From NCBI GenBank assembly GCA_016200265.1, contig JACQFE010000051.1, positions 62,001 through 126,000 on the forward strand: a stretch of 64,000 nt of DNA, given 5' to 3'. Every line of letters begins with the position of its first letter. Position 1 is the first letter of the stretch. A program made the position numbers and the translations under genes. Below the pieces are notes generated by a model. That model saw only the letters and a program-made list of their open reading frames with translations, did not search any database and was not told the origin of the DNA. Positions 8,564 through 17,618 of the stretch are shown here, one piece after another. The DNA comes from Planctomycetota bacterium. GTDB lineage: Bacteria; Planctomycetota; Phycisphaerae; UBA1845.

Positions 8564-9193
8564 TTACGAAGTCGCCACGGCGGAGGCCGCGACGTTCAAC
8601 ATGTCCTGCAAGCGAAGTTCGTTGCCATTGTCCAATTCGAGCATCAGTTCACCGTTCACGACGCGACTGCCGGTCACGACTCCTTCGACGGCCTTCGGTG
8701 CGGACTTGTTGCGTTCATCGATGCCCATGACGGTCTGCCCCATGAGCGACTGAGCCGCTTGTTGCGGCGGCTCGATGCGTCCGACCTGGTCGAGCGCGAT
8801 TGAACCACCATTCGCGAGTTGGAGCGTCGGCTTGCCGCCATCAGCAAATCGCACGGCCACAACCAATCCGCGATCGACCGAGCCGTCGCCTTTGGGCACG
8901 CTGGTCACATACTGCCCGATCATCCCGGAGGCCGAGCCGATCTGCTGCTGGCCGGCGAGCTTCTGCAGAGAATCAGTGAGCGTCGAGGACAACTGAATTT
9001 CACGAATGGAGGAAATCTGCTTCAGCAAGTCTTCGTTGCTCGTCGGCTGAAGCGGGTCCTGATTCAGAATTTGCGTAATGAGCAACTGAAAGAAATCGTT
9101 GCTGCTCAAATCCGCCGCCGACTTGGGGGCGTTTGACGCGGTTAACGCGCTTGTATTGGAGCGTAGCACGGTTGGCGAACTTACGGCGTTCAT
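8564..9193 (-). CDS. flgD: Hook assembly scaffold FlgD
   Basis: FlgD caps the growing hook and is discarded later. The N-terminal segment includes SSNDFFQLLITQILNQDPLQP, the family's strongest signature, and the C-terminal half forms the beta-rich domain. The length of 209 residues is typical. An AGGAA site precedes the ATG. It lies between fliK and flgE, the usual hook cluster. Confidence 0.95.
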   Translation of the reverse strand: MNAVSSPTVLRSNTSALTASNAPKSAADLSSNDFFQLLITQILNQDPLQPTSNEDLLKQISSIREIQLSSTLTDSLQKLAGQQQIGSASGMIGQYVTSVPKGDGSVDRGLVVAVRFADGGKPTLQLANGGSIALDQVGRIEPPQQAAQSLMGQTVMGIDERNKSAPKAVEGVVTGSRVVNGELMLELDNGNELRLQDMLNVAASAVATS

Positions 9194-9262
9194 TCTTGAT
9201 TCCTATCCATCCGGTGGTCCGCGACTCCATCGCTTTCCACCGGCGATCGCGTTCAATCGCGA

Positions 9263-10594
9263 TCAGATTCTCACATCGAGCCGTGTCGTCCCCACGGCGG
9301 TAAAACCTCCGACAATTGGACTTGCAGCGGCGCCCGTTATGCCGGCCTCGCTTGATCTTTGATTCATGGACCATTCGGACTCGCGGCCATCGGCGTCGGA
9401 TGACCGGCCCCAACCCTGTGCGAAATACGATTCCGCGTTTGCGACAGGAGGTCCGACCGTCACGTCAAATTGCCAAACGTCAATGCCATGTTGAGCGAGT
9501 GCGGCGCGGAGTTCCGATGCGCGCTCATGCATGCGATCGCGTGCGGCCTGGGTTTCAGTTTCGACCGCGACTCTAATCTGATCGCCGACGGCACGAACGT
9601 CGATTCTCATTCGACCAAGCTGCGGCGGATGAAGTTGCATGACCGCAGTTGAGACTTTCGACCCCACGCGGAGACGCAACGACTGGACGAGCTGCTCGAA
9701 CGGCGTGGGCTTCGTTGATTCGGTTGCATTTGATTTTGCCGTCGAATCGGATGAAAGAGTGCGCCCTTCTTCCGCTCGTGCAGATTGCTGCGGCTGCTGC
9801 GCCAGCCTCGAATCCTGCGCCGATGGCAATTGGACTTCTTGCTTCTCGCTCGCTGAAGCCTGTGACTCATTTGAATTCGCGGCGGCCAGCAGTCGTCCGA
9901 TTTGTCGTGCAGGGCTTGTTTCGTTCTCAGAACCACCTGTCGAGTGAATTTCACTCGCATTCGAGGCCGGGGATGATGTCGCCGCATTGTCATTGCGGCC
10001 CGAATCGTTTTTCTCAAAGCCGGCAGAAACCTGAGTTTCGCGATTCTGAGTCACTTCACGGTTCGACAAATCGCGTGCCTGCACGGATGGTGTGCTCTTA
10101 TCGAGATGATTGAGGCGACTCCCAACCGATTCGGCGGGGGCGTCATGCACATTGGGAAATGACACTTGTTCGGGAATAGCACCAAGCGCACGTTCATTTC
10201 CATTAGACGTAGTTGTCGCAGTTTTCTGGACCCGCGCATCGGTTGCAGTCGAATCGGAGTTGCCTGTTCCATGGGACCGCGACGTTCGACCGGAACGCTG
10301 GGTCTTCGGCTGGGGTCGCGGTGATGAATTGCGTTCTTCCTCAGCCTTTCGTGCTTCGGCCGAACGTCCCGCTGCATCCTTTTCATTTCGAGGCGGCTCG
10401 AACATCAAATTAGCGGACGATTTTTCATCACCGTGCAAACTGCCGGTCAAGAGTTGTTGCTGTGCTGACAATAATTTGCCAAAGGAGTTTGCGACCGTCG
10501 GCGCATTCGCCAACGATTCGTCTTTGGACAATGTCGCGCTGGACGCAAGAAGCTCGCGTGCCGTTCGATCAGAATTTGTCGTCGCCGAAATCAT
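9263..10594 (-). CDS. fliK: Hook-length control protein FliK
   Basis: FliK measures hook length and triggers the export switch in FlhB. The first ~320 residues are low-complexity, rich in Ser, Ala, Glu and Asn, as expected for the ruler part. The C-terminal domain (about 325-405) has the conserved LHPPQLGRMRIDV motif followed by DRMHERASELRAALAQHGI. The ATG at 10594 is supported by AGAGG, and the upstream gene stops only 1 bp before it. The 443-residue length is in the normal range. N-terminal identity rests on composition and position. Confidence 0.9.
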   Translation of the reverse strand: MISATTNSDRTARELLASSATLSKDESLANAPTVANSFGKLLSAQQQLLTGSLHGDEKSSANLMFEPPRNEKDAAGRSAEARKAEEERNSSPRPQPKTQRSGRTSRSHGTGNSDSTATDARVQKTATTTSNGNERALGAIPEQVSFPNVHDAPAESVGSRLNHLDKSTPSVQARDLSNREVTQNRETQVSAGFEKNDSGRNDNAATSSPASNASEIHSTGGSENETSPARQIGRLLAAANSNESQASASEKQEVQLPSAQDSRLAQQPQQSARAEEGRTLSSDSTAKSNATESTKPTPFEQLVQSLRLRVGSKVSTAVMQLHPPQLGRMRIDVRAVGDQIRVAVETETQAARDRMHERASELRAALAQHGIDVWQFDVTVGPPVANAESYFAQGWGRSSDADGRESEWSMNQRSSEAGITGAAASPIVGGFTAVGTTRLDVRI

Positions 10595-10595
10595 C

Positions 10596-11324
10596 TCAAC
10601 CTCTGGGTTTTGCTTCCCCACCTTCCAATTCACTGGATCGGGCCGGAGCCACATCGCGCACACGCTGCAGGATCGCTTTCATCTGGTTTAACTCCTGACC
10701 TCGCTTCGCGGCTTCAACGATTTTCTTGGCCTTGGAAGGCTGAAGTGCTACGAGAATTTTCGCCGCTTCATCGACATCGGAAATCCCCAACAGGTGTTGC
10801 ATCGCGATCTTCGGAGACAAGGAATCATAGATCGCAACCTCTCTCTCGACTCCTTCATCGCCCTTTTTGTCGAGTTTGGCCGTGTCCTGCTTCGACGCGG
10901 ATTCACGTTCCTTCTGAAATTCTTCACGCTCCGTTCGGACTTTGAGCAGCACGGCGTTGCTCAAGGCGACTCGCTGATCGAGCTCGACCTTGATGCGCTC
11001 GGCCTCATGTCGGGCGATTTCAAGCTCCGTCTCCGATGAGTAGTCAATTCCGCCGGTTGATGGCGCTGCTTTCGCTGCGGCATTTGCTTGTGCCGAAGTC
11101 GTGGCCGAATTCTTCGCCGTTGCGGGATTTTGAGTGACAGATTGTCCTCGTAGGATCCCAATCGCCTGGCGAATTCCGTCACTTGTGATCGATCCAGTAG
11201 CGGCCAAATAGCCGCCGCCGACCACGATCAATGCGAGGTTCAAGAGCGCTATGAGCGCCGCAGCGTCATACGCCTGTCGAACAATTCCTTTCTTGGATGT
11301 CATTTGCAGCATTGCGATTCGCAT
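10596..11324 (-). CDS. MotE-like flagellar membrane protein
   Basis: This protein has one N-terminal transmembrane helix (about 20-42), a variable linker, a charged coiled-coil stretch of about 60 residues and a C-terminal domain reading IYDSLSPKIAMQHLLGI followed by AAKILVALQPSKAKKIVEA. That domain matches the MotE family, related to the MgtE N-terminal domain. In rhizobia MotE is a periplasmic chaperone for MotC. Here no MotC is visible, so the partner is unknown. The ATG overlaps the fliJ stop as TAATG, and a 1-bp gap separates it from fliK, so it is co-translated with the export ATPase set. Confidence 0.7.
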   Translation of the reverse strand: MRIAMLQMTSKKGIVRQAYDAAALIALLNLALIVVGGGYLAATGSITSDGIRQAIGILRGQSVTQNPATAKNSATTSAQANAAAKAAPSTGGIDYSSETELEIARHEAERIKVELDQRVALSNAVLLKVRTEREEFQKERESASKQDTAKLDKKGDEGVEREVAIYDSLSPKIAMQHLLGISDVDEAAKILVALQPSKAKKIVEAAKRGQELNQMKAILQRVRDVAPARSSELEGGEAKPRG

Positions 11325-11791
11325 TACCGACTCAGACGAAATTCCCGGTCGGTACCCCACTTGCGACCCGCGATCTCGTCCATTTCCATCTGCTCTTCGC
11401 GTCGATTCTGCAGTGCGTGCCGCGCGATGGCACGTTCACGTAGCTTCTCGATCGCCTTGAACTGGGCATTGGCATCCGCGAGCTTCTTTCTCTCAGCGTC
11501 CACGGCTTTTCGCTTTTCTTGCACGTCGGCGCTTGCGTCGCGAATCTGCCATTCCAGCCAGACGCCGAAGTATTGCTGTGCGCGAAGCGCCGAAAGGTCG
11601 AGCAATCCCAGCTTCTTCGATCCGCGCAGCTCGTCGGTCGACTCGGAAAGCTGATCACCCAAACTCTCCAGTACATGTTTAGACGCGCTGAATTGCCGAA
11701 CCGCACCCGCCAAATCGCGCAGTCGGGCGTCCTTCGCCTGCTCGCGAATTCGCCGCACCGCCTCGAGACGAAATTGGAATCGTTTTGCCAT
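11324..11791 (-). CDS. fliJ: Flagellar export chaperone/stalk protein FliJ
   Basis: FliJ is the coiled-coil stalk in the FliI hexamer and an escort for chaperones. The 155-residue product is almost entirely charged helix, begins MAKRFQFRLEAVRRIREQ as FliJ proteins do, and lies directly after fliI with a 3-bp gap. There is no membrane segment. Sequence conservation in this family is low, so the call combines the N-terminal motif and position. Confidence 0.92.
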   Translation of the reverse strand: MAKRFQFRLEAVRRIREQAKDARLRDLAGAVRQFSASKHVLESLGDQLSESTDELRGSKKLGLLDLSALRAQQYFGVWLEWQIRDASADVQEKRKAVDAERKKLADANAQFKAIEKLRERAIARHALQNRREEQMEMDEIAGRKWGTDREFRLSR

Positions 11792-11794
11792 CGA

Positions 11795-13165
11795 TTATCG
11801 CGCAGCCCCCGTCATTGCCGGTTTCGACTGCGCAAGCTTCTCCCTGAGTGTGGCGATGTTCGATGCAAGCTTAAGCAACCCTGCACGAGTTTCCGTCATC
11901 GGAGAGCGCTCGTTCGCGTTTTGTTGAAGGAACGCCTCGATTGCGGGTGTCATCTGCACGGCCACATCGAATTCGATGTTCGCGCCCGGCGCATACGCAC
12001 CCACGTTGACCAAATCCTCCACGTCGCTCCATGCAGCGAGCACGCGACGAATCGACATCGCCGCAGCGCGATGCTCTACGTCCACGACGTCAACCATGAC
12101 TCGGCTGATGCTTTCCAGCACCGATACGGCCGGATAATGCCCGCGATTGGCGAGGTCCCGCGAGAGCCAAATGTGGCCGTCGAGAATTCCGCGAATGGCG
12201 TCGGCGATCGGCTCATTGATGTCGTCACCTTCGACAAGCACCGTGTACAATCCGGTGATGCTGCCGGTTTTTGTTCGACCGGATCTTTCGAGAAGCTTCG
12301 GAAGCAACGAGAAAACACTCGGCGGATAGCCTTTGGTCGTAGGCGGCTCTCCCGCGGAAAGGCCGATCTGACGCTGAGCCATCGCGATTCGCGTCGTGGA
12401 ATCCAAAAGAAGCAGCACGTCTTTCCCGATGTCTCGAAAATATTCCGCAACCGCGGTGGCCACCATCCCGGCGCGAACGCGAAGCACCGGCGATTCATCC
12501 GACGTCGACATCACCATGACACATCGCTTCAGCGCATCTTCGCCCAGGTCTTTGCGGAGAAAGTCCCCTACTTCGCGGCCACGCTCGCCGATCAGTGCCA
12601 GGACGATAACATCTGCGGCCGTCGAGCGAGCGATCATTCCCAAAAGGACACTCTTGCCGACGCCCGTACCCGCGAAGATGCCCATGCGCTGTCCGCCGCC
12701 GAGCGTGTGCATCGCGTCGATGGAGCGAATTCCGGTCGCGAGCGCATGATCGATCGGCGTTCGCGTAAGGGCCTGCGGCGCGTCGCGGAGCACGGGATAG
12801 TGTGATTCGACTGGAAAATCGGTGTTGCCGCCGATGGGGCGTCCCATCCCGTCAAGAACGGCGCCAAGCATTTTTCTTCCAACGGAGACATTTTGAAGAC
12901 CCGACCGCGTTGTGACGCGATTGCGAACGGCAATGCCGAACGGCTCCTGAAGTGTCATGAGTATTGCGCGATCACCTCGTGCGCCGACGACTTGAGCGTG
13001 GATCGGCTCACCGGCTCGTGGCTCAATGACACAAAGGCCGCCGACTTCCGAAGGCATTCCCTCCACGACGACAGTCATGCCGGTCACTTCGACGACACGC
13101 CCACTCACCCGACAAGTGCCGGCCGCATCGACGATCGCGATTTGCTGTCCAAAAAAATCATCCAT
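11795..13165 (-). CDS. fliI: Flagellar export ATPase FliI
   Basis: FliI is the F1-beta-like ATPase of the flagellar export apparatus. Walker A AGTGVGKS is at about 165-172, followed by LIGERGREVGDFL and the Walker B region DVLLLLDSTTRIAMAQRQIGL. The length of 456 is typical. The ATG at 13165 overlaps the fliH stop by 8 bp; an in-frame TTG six codons upstream is possible but has no better ribosome site. FliH and FliJ genes flank it, matching the FliH2-FliI-FliJ complex. Confidence 0.97.
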   Translation of the reverse strand: MDDFFGQQIAIVDAAGTCRVSGRVVEVTGMTVVVEGMPSEVGGLCVIEPRAGEPIHAQVVGARGDRAILMTLQEPFGIAVRNRVTTRSGLQNVSVGRKMLGAVLDGMGRPIGGNTDFPVESHYPVLRDAPQALTRTPIDHALATGIRSIDAMHTLGGGQRMGIFAGTGVGKSVLLGMIARSTAADVIVLALIGERGREVGDFLRKDLGEDALKRCVMVMSTSDESPVLRVRAGMVATAVAEYFRDIGKDVLLLLDSTTRIAMAQRQIGLSAGEPPTTKGYPPSVFSLLPKLLERSGRTKTGSITGLYTVLVEGDDINEPIADAIRGILDGHIWLSRDLANRGHYPAVSVLESISRVMVDVVDVEHRAAAMSIRRVLAAWSDVEDLVNVGAYAPGANIEFDVAVQMTPAIEAFLQQNANERSPMTETRAGLLKLASNIATLREKLAQSKPAMTGAAR

Positions 13166-13898
13166 TCGTGGATCTTTCGCCAAGAATCTGCGTCACGATT
13201 TCATTGAGTTGCGTCTCCAGCGTGGCGTCAACCTCCACGCCATCAGCTTCGACGCGGCATCCGCCAGGGGCAATCGTGTCATCGATCTGGATTCGCAGGG
13301 CCGTTGATCGCTCCAAATCTTCAGCCACCGGTGCGGCAAATCGGGTGACGGCGTCCAGGTCGGCTGAGTGGATGACCACCACCGCCCGCGATTTCTCACC
13401 GACCAGGCGCATCGCTCGTTCGAGGTTCGTGATGACCGCTTCAGGATGGGAAACACCGATCGCCAGTGTCAACTTCGACGCCAGCTTCACGACAAAATTC
13501 ACCGCATCGCGTGCCGCGGATATGCGCACGTCCTCCTTCATTCCATCCAGTTCGGCGATGACGCGGCGAAAGTCTGCCACAACGGCATCCTGCTCAGCAG
13601 CGAACTTGGCCAGCGCTTCCGCACGTGCGGATTCGTTTCCTGCCGCCAGACCCTCGCTATAGCCTTTTTCGTGGCCGACTTTGTACCCTTTTTCGTGGCC
13701 GATTTTGTAACCGCGATCTTGTGACGCCGCTGTCAGGTGCGCGGCCTCACGTTTCGCATGTTCCAATGTCGCGCACGCTTCCTGACGTGCTTTGGCCGCC
13801 ACCGAGTGGGCAAGCGCAAGATGGTCGGAGAGATCCAAAGCCTCCAACCGTTTTGCGATTTTTGTCGCCGGTTCGCCGGCTCGAATTACAGTGGCCAT
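13158..13898 (-). CDS. fliH: Flagellar assembly protein FliH
   Basis: FliH regulates FliI and links it to the C-ring. The protein has an Ala/Glu-rich helical N-terminus, then GYKIGHEKGYKVGHEKGYSEG-type spaced glycines at about 64-84, the GxxxG repeat segment characteristic of FliH, and a C-terminal V-type ATPase subunit E-like domain. At the DNA level the GHEKGYK unit is a short tandem duplication (about 13660-13710). It lies between fliG and fliI. Confidence 0.92.
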   Translation of the reverse strand: MATVIRAGEPATKIAKRLEALDLSDHLALAHSVAAKARQEACATLEHAKREAAHLTAASQDRGYKIGHEKGYKVGHEKGYSEGLAAGNESARAEALAKFAAEQDAVVADFRRVIAELDGMKEDVRISAARDAVNFVVKLASKLTLAIGVSHPEAVITNLERAMRLVGEKSRAVVVIHSADLDAVTRFAAPVAEDLERSTALRIQIDDTIAPGGCRVEADGVEVDATLETQLNEIVTQILGERSTNG

Positions 13899-13962
13899 TG
13901 TTGTTGGTGATTTAGATGCAGCCTTTCCAATGCGATCTTCGCCATTCGCTCTTCGACATTCA

Positions 13963-14997
13963 TCACACGATCATCGCCTTTTCACCGCCGCGGCCGGAAA
14001 TAATGATCTCGCCCGAGTCCTCGAGACGACGCACTACGTCCACGATCTTCTGCTGGGCGGCCTCCACGTCGGCAACTCGAACCGGACCCATGAACTCCAT
14101 GTCCTCCTTGATCAACTGCGAGGCGCGTTCGGACATGTTGCGGAAAATCTTGTCGCGGAGACCTTCGCTGGCCGTCTTGAGAGCAAGCGTCAGATCGTCG
14201 TTTTCGATCTCCTTGAGTACGGACTGAATGCCCTTGTCGTTGACCAACAGGATGTCCTCAAACACAAACATGAGACGGCGTATTTGTTCGACGAGATCGG
14301 GGTCTTGCGCTTCCAGCGATTCGAGGATGCCTTTCTCCGTTGAGCGATCCGCGAGATTGAGCATTTCCGCGACCGACTCGACGCCGCCGACTTTCTGAAA
14401 CGTCTGCGACACGACGCCGGACAATCGCATTTCCAACCCTTGCTCAACTTCGCGAATGACTTCGGGGTTGGTGTTGTCCATCGTCGCGATGCGAGAAACC
14501 ACTTCGACCTGCTTTGGCAGTGGCAGGCCGGATAGAATTTCACTTGCCTTTCCGCTGGTCAAGTGAGAAAGAATCAAGGCGATTGTCTGCGGATGCTCGT
14601 CCTGAATAAACGTGCGAAGATTTTCCGCGTCGGTCTTTGCCAAAAACGAAAACGGCTTTCGATGGACCTGATGCTCAATCAGCTTGAGAATGTGACTCGC
14701 CTGATCGGCTGGCATCGCCTTTTGCAAGAGCTGTTTCGCATAGGGCAAGCCGCCTTGTTTTGCATACGACCGCGCGAGCGCAAGATTGTAGAACTCCTCG
14801 ATGACCTTGCCGCGTTCGATCGGACCGACAAGGTCGAGCTGGGCGATCTCGCGTGTAATATCTTCGACTGCATTATCTTCCAGATTTTTCAGCACCGTGG
14901 CTGCGACCTCGCGATCCAGGTTCAGCAGCAGGATCGCGGCCTTGGTCACGCCCTTGAGTGCGGGTGCTTCGGCGGATGTCGATGCTTGTCCGGCCAT
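13963..14997 (-). CDS. fliG: Flagellar motor switch protein FliG
   Basis: FliG couples the stator to the MS ring. All three domains are present in 344 residues: an N-terminal FliF-binding part, a middle armadillo-like domain with EHPQTIALILSHL, and a C-terminal torque helix region reading RRLMFVFEDILLVNDKGIQ with the expected charged residues. Its ATG directly follows the fliF stop (TAAATG), so the two are coupled. A 64-bp gap separates it from fliH. Confidence 0.97.
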   Translation of the reverse strand: MAGQASTSAEAPALKGVTKAAILLLNLDREVAATVLKNLEDNAVEDITREIAQLDLVGPIERGKVIEEFYNLALARSYAKQGGLPYAKQLLQKAMPADQASHILKLIEHQVHRKPFSFLAKTDAENLRTFIQDEHPQTIALILSHLTSGKASEILSGLPLPKQVEVVSRIATMDNTNPEVIREVEQGLEMRLSGVVSQTFQKVGGVESVAEMLNLADRSTEKGILESLEAQDPDLVEQIRRLMFVFEDILLVNDKGIQSVLKEIENDDLTLALKTASEGLRDKIFRNMSERASQLIKEDMEFMGPVRVADVEAAQQKIVDVVRRLEDSGEIIISGRGGEKAMIV

Positions 14998-16680
14998 TTA
15001 GTTCACTTCCATCCAACGGCGAATAAGCTGAGCCGCAGACTCGGGATCTTCCTCAACGAGCTTCGATACTTCCTCGCCCAGCTCTTGATAGCGGAGCGTC
15101 TCATCATCCAACTCGCGACCGGTCAGCAAGCTTTCGGAGATCACCGCTTTGCCTACTGAATTTGGACCCACGCTAAGCAGGGGTTCATCCGGCGACGGAG
15201 TAGGCAAATCAGTTGACTGCAATGCGATTGGCGGCGCGGGGATGGGAGCGCGACGAACAAGTCGAACCATCATCAGCAAGCTTGTCACGGCGAGCGCCGC
15301 GAGACCTACGTGCGGCCCATAATCCTTGACCAGCTCCATCGTTCCGGCAGGAGAAGCTGCCGCTTGCATTGCGGCCACTCCTCCCGGAGCACGACTCCAG
15401 GTGCCGCCATCCGCGGTCCATTCCAGGTCAGGGTACACATCGACGACAACATCCGTCTGGTTTTTGGCCATCACAATCTTTTCGACGCTTGATTTGACGC
15501 GTGCGACCTGTTCTTCGCGCAAAACCTTGAATTTATCGTTGTCGTCCTGCGGATCGTTCTTTTGATCCGGATAACGAGCCTTGAACACGCTGACGAGGAA
15601 ACTTCTTGGAATGCCGACGGCGGCCATGACCCCCTTCGTGGCAAACGGAATCTGCTCAACCGTTTCAGTTTGCGCGACCTGGGGCTCGAAATTTTCGACT
15701 TTGGTTTCTTCGCTGCTTTGCGAACCGCCCCCGGTATTCTCTGCAATGGCCTGTCCCAAATTGGCTTGCGTACCAGGTTCAACGGCTCCCGCACCGCCCC
15801 CCTGTTCGGTATTCTGCGAAGATTCGGTTCGAGGCTGTGGCGCGTCATGCTTGATGCGCTGGGTCACGCGTTTGCTGGAATCGAGCTCGACCGTGACGGC
15901 CACCTGCACACCGGGAATGTCCGCGAGCTTCTTGAGAATCTTATCGCGAAGGTGCGCTTCGCGTTTCTTTTCCAGACCCAGCACATCGAAGCTCACCGGA
16001 TCGTCCGGATGCGGAACGGTATACGTCCGACCCGTGTGCGAATCCGTGATATAGACGTTAGATGGTTGCAAGCCGGCGACCGCACCCGCGACCAGCTTGG
16101 CGAGCCCATCCACCATCGAGTCGTCCATTTCCTTTCCACCTTGCAGGGTGACGGCAACGGATGCCGTCGGAACATCGGGCGTTCCGCCGAGACGCCTCTT
16201 CGCCCGAGGATTGATGATGACAGACGCCTGCTTCACGAACGGAGCGGTTGAAATGACTTTCGCCAGTTCGTTTCCCCTCGCATAGTTCTGCGCATATTCG
16301 CGCGCTTCCGGCGACAAAAACGGATTCGGATCATTTACGACGGAGGCCATGTCATAGAGACTGCCTTCGGGCAGCGCGTTGGCGGCGTGCATGAGTCGCA
16401 ATGCGTTGTGCCGATCGGCTTCACGAACGAATAATCGGCTCCCAATGACCTCATATTGCACGCCGTTGGACTTTAGCGCCTTTTCGGCGGCGTCTAGCTG
16501 AGTGAAGTCCATGTCCTTCACGACCAGAGGAGTCATGTCCGGCGTCGTGGACCACTGCATGAGCCACAGGAACGAGACACAGACCAGTGCGGCGCAGAGC
16601 GCGATGGCCAAACGCTGCGAGAGACTCAGCAACGAAAGCCTCTGAATGATGGATGCCCAGATTTGTCGCAGTCGTTCCAT
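14998..16680 (-). CDS. fliF: Flagellar MS-ring protein FliF
   Basis: FliF builds the MS ring in the inner membrane. Two transmembrane helices flank a large periplasmic part: about 24-44 and about 448-468. The ring-building motifs are visible: GVQYEVIGSRLFV and the conserved ARGNELAKVIS followed by SVIINPRAKRRLGG. The C-terminal tail (QELGEEVSKLVEEDPE...IRRWM) is the FliG-binding segment. At 560 residues it is typical. The gene is directly coupled to fliG. Confidence 0.97.
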   Translation of the reverse strand: MERLRQIWASIIQRLSLLSLSQRLAIALCAALVCVSFLWLMQWSTTPDMTPLVVKDMDFTQLDAAEKALKSNGVQYEVIGSRLFVREADRHNALRLMHAANALPEGSLYDMASVVNDPNPFLSPEAREYAQNYARGNELAKVISTAPFVKQASVIINPRAKRRLGGTPDVPTASVAVTLQGGKEMDDSMVDGLAKLVAGAVAGLQPSNVYITDSHTGRTYTVPHPDDPVSFDVLGLEKKREAHLRDKILKKLADIPGVQVAVTVELDSSKRVTQRIKHDAPQPRTESSQNTEQGGGAGAVEPGTQANLGQAIAENTGGGSQSSEETKVENFEPQVAQTETVEQIPFATKGVMAAVGIPRSFLVSVFKARYPDQKNDPQDDNDKFKVLREEQVARVKSSVEKIVMAKNQTDVVVDVYPDLEWTADGGTWSRAPGGVAAMQAAASPAGTMELVKDYGPHVGLAALAVTSLLMMVRLVRRAPIPAPPIALQSTDLPTPSPDEPLLSVGPNSVGKAVISESLLTGRELDDETLRYQELGEEVSKLVEEDPESAAQLIRRWMEVN

Positions 16681-16699
16681 TGAGCAAAATCCTTTGCGC

Positions 16700-17032
16700 C
16701 TACGACCTCATCTGCTGAATTTCTTGATACGCGTCGATCAATTTGTTTCGCACCTGCATTAACAAATCGAATGCGATGCCGGCCTTGTTCACCGTCGCAA
16801 ACACTTCGGCCACGTTATTCGTCTCGCCCGTGACTAATTTCTGGACGCCTTGATCGGCCTCGGTCTGGAGTCGATTCACTTCGTTGAGACTGTCCATCAG
16901 GATCGAACGGAAGTCCTTGCCTTCCACAGTCGCGGGTGGTCCGGCAACACCCGGAGGCAATGCCGAACCGACGCCGCCAATGCCGTTCGTCGCAAGAGAG
17001 TTGATGTTCGGAAACTGGATCGGATTCACCAT
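16700..17032 (-). CDS. fliE: MS ring-rod junction protein FliE
   Basis: FliE joins the MS ring to the proximal rod. The 110-residue protein ends with the family's C-terminal helix VNKAGIAFDLLMQVRNKLIDAY and EIQQM. The N-terminal 35 residues are variable and Gly/Pro-rich. It lies between flgC and fliF, the universal order, with a weak GGGGA ribosome site. Confidence 0.95.
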   Translation of the reverse strand: MVNPIQFPNINSLATNGIGGVGSALPPGVAGPPATVEGKDFRSILMDSLNEVNRLQTEADQGVQKLVTGETNNVAEVFATVNKAGIAFDLLMQVRNKLIDAYQEIQQMRS

Positions 17033-17060
17033 GAATCAGTCGTCCCCATAAATCATTCGC

Positions 17061-17480
17061 TCAAGCCAACAGGGTCAGTGACGAAGACAGCATGTGTTTC
17101 GCCATTTCGGCCACCGTCAGATTGGCCTCGTACGCCCGAACCGCCACCATCGCATTCACCATTTCCGTTTGATAATCGACGTTGGACAGTCGCACATATC
17201 CCTTTTGTGGTCCGTCTTGTGCTGCATCCGGGTGTCCGGGATCCCAGCGAAGCTCGCCGGGACTTGAGTCTTGCACGATCTTGGCCACATGAACGCCGGC
17301 TGCGGTGGAACCACGTGCCGGATCACCGCTACTGAACAGCGCCACGTGCCGGCGATACGGATTCGGCTGGCCTTTCTCATCACGCGTCACTTCACGCATT
17401 GCGATGTTGCCGGCGATGACGTCGAGGTTGGTGCGTTGTGCAACCAATCCCGATGTGCTTGTATCCAATGCTCCGAACAA
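17061..17480 (-). CDS. flgC: Proximal rod protein FlgC
   Basis: FlgC is a proximal rod subunit. From the chosen TTG start the protein begins MFGALDTSTSGLVAQRTNLD, the family's N-terminal signature, and ends in the expected helix VAVRAYEANLTVAEMAKHML. An AGGAG site lies 7 nt before this TTG; a TTG eight codons further upstream lacks a site, so the 139-residue form is preferred. The central PYRRHVALF motif is also typical. A repeat separates it from flgB. Confidence 0.94.
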   Translation of the reverse strand: MFGALDTSTSGLVAQRTNLDVIAGNIAMREVTRDEKGQPNPYRRHVALFSSGDPARGSTAAGVHVAKIVQDSSPGELRWDPGHPDAAQDGPQKGYVRLSNVDYQTEMVNAMVAVRAYEANLTVAEMAKHMLSSSLTLLA

Positions 17481-17534
17481 ATGCCTGCTCCTACTGTCGC
17501 TCAATTCGCCGCTGTCGTCGGCCGACTCATCTCC

Positions 17535-17607
17535 GTCATTCCGAGCCTCGGTTCACCGAGGCGAGGAATCTCAGGTACAAGATGCTTCGCTCCGCTCAGC
17601 GTGACCG
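17535..17607. repeat. Interspersed palindromic repeat in the flgB-flgC spacer
   Basis: Read on the minus strand it runs CACGCTGAGCGGAGCGAAGCATCT, then GAGATTCCTCG, a GCCTCGG/CCGAGGC hairpin and CTCGGAATGAC. A second copy at 36822-36890 shares GAAGCATCT, GAGATTC and the AATGAC end. It lies inside the flagellar operon, so it is transcribed and may fold in the mRNA. Confidence 0.7.
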
Positions 17608-17618
17608 ATCAGGCCCGA

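Noticed and set aside
17500-17618. Extra small gene in the flgB-flgC gap
   Set aside because: The gap is occupied by the interspersed repeat; the open frame has no ribosome site.
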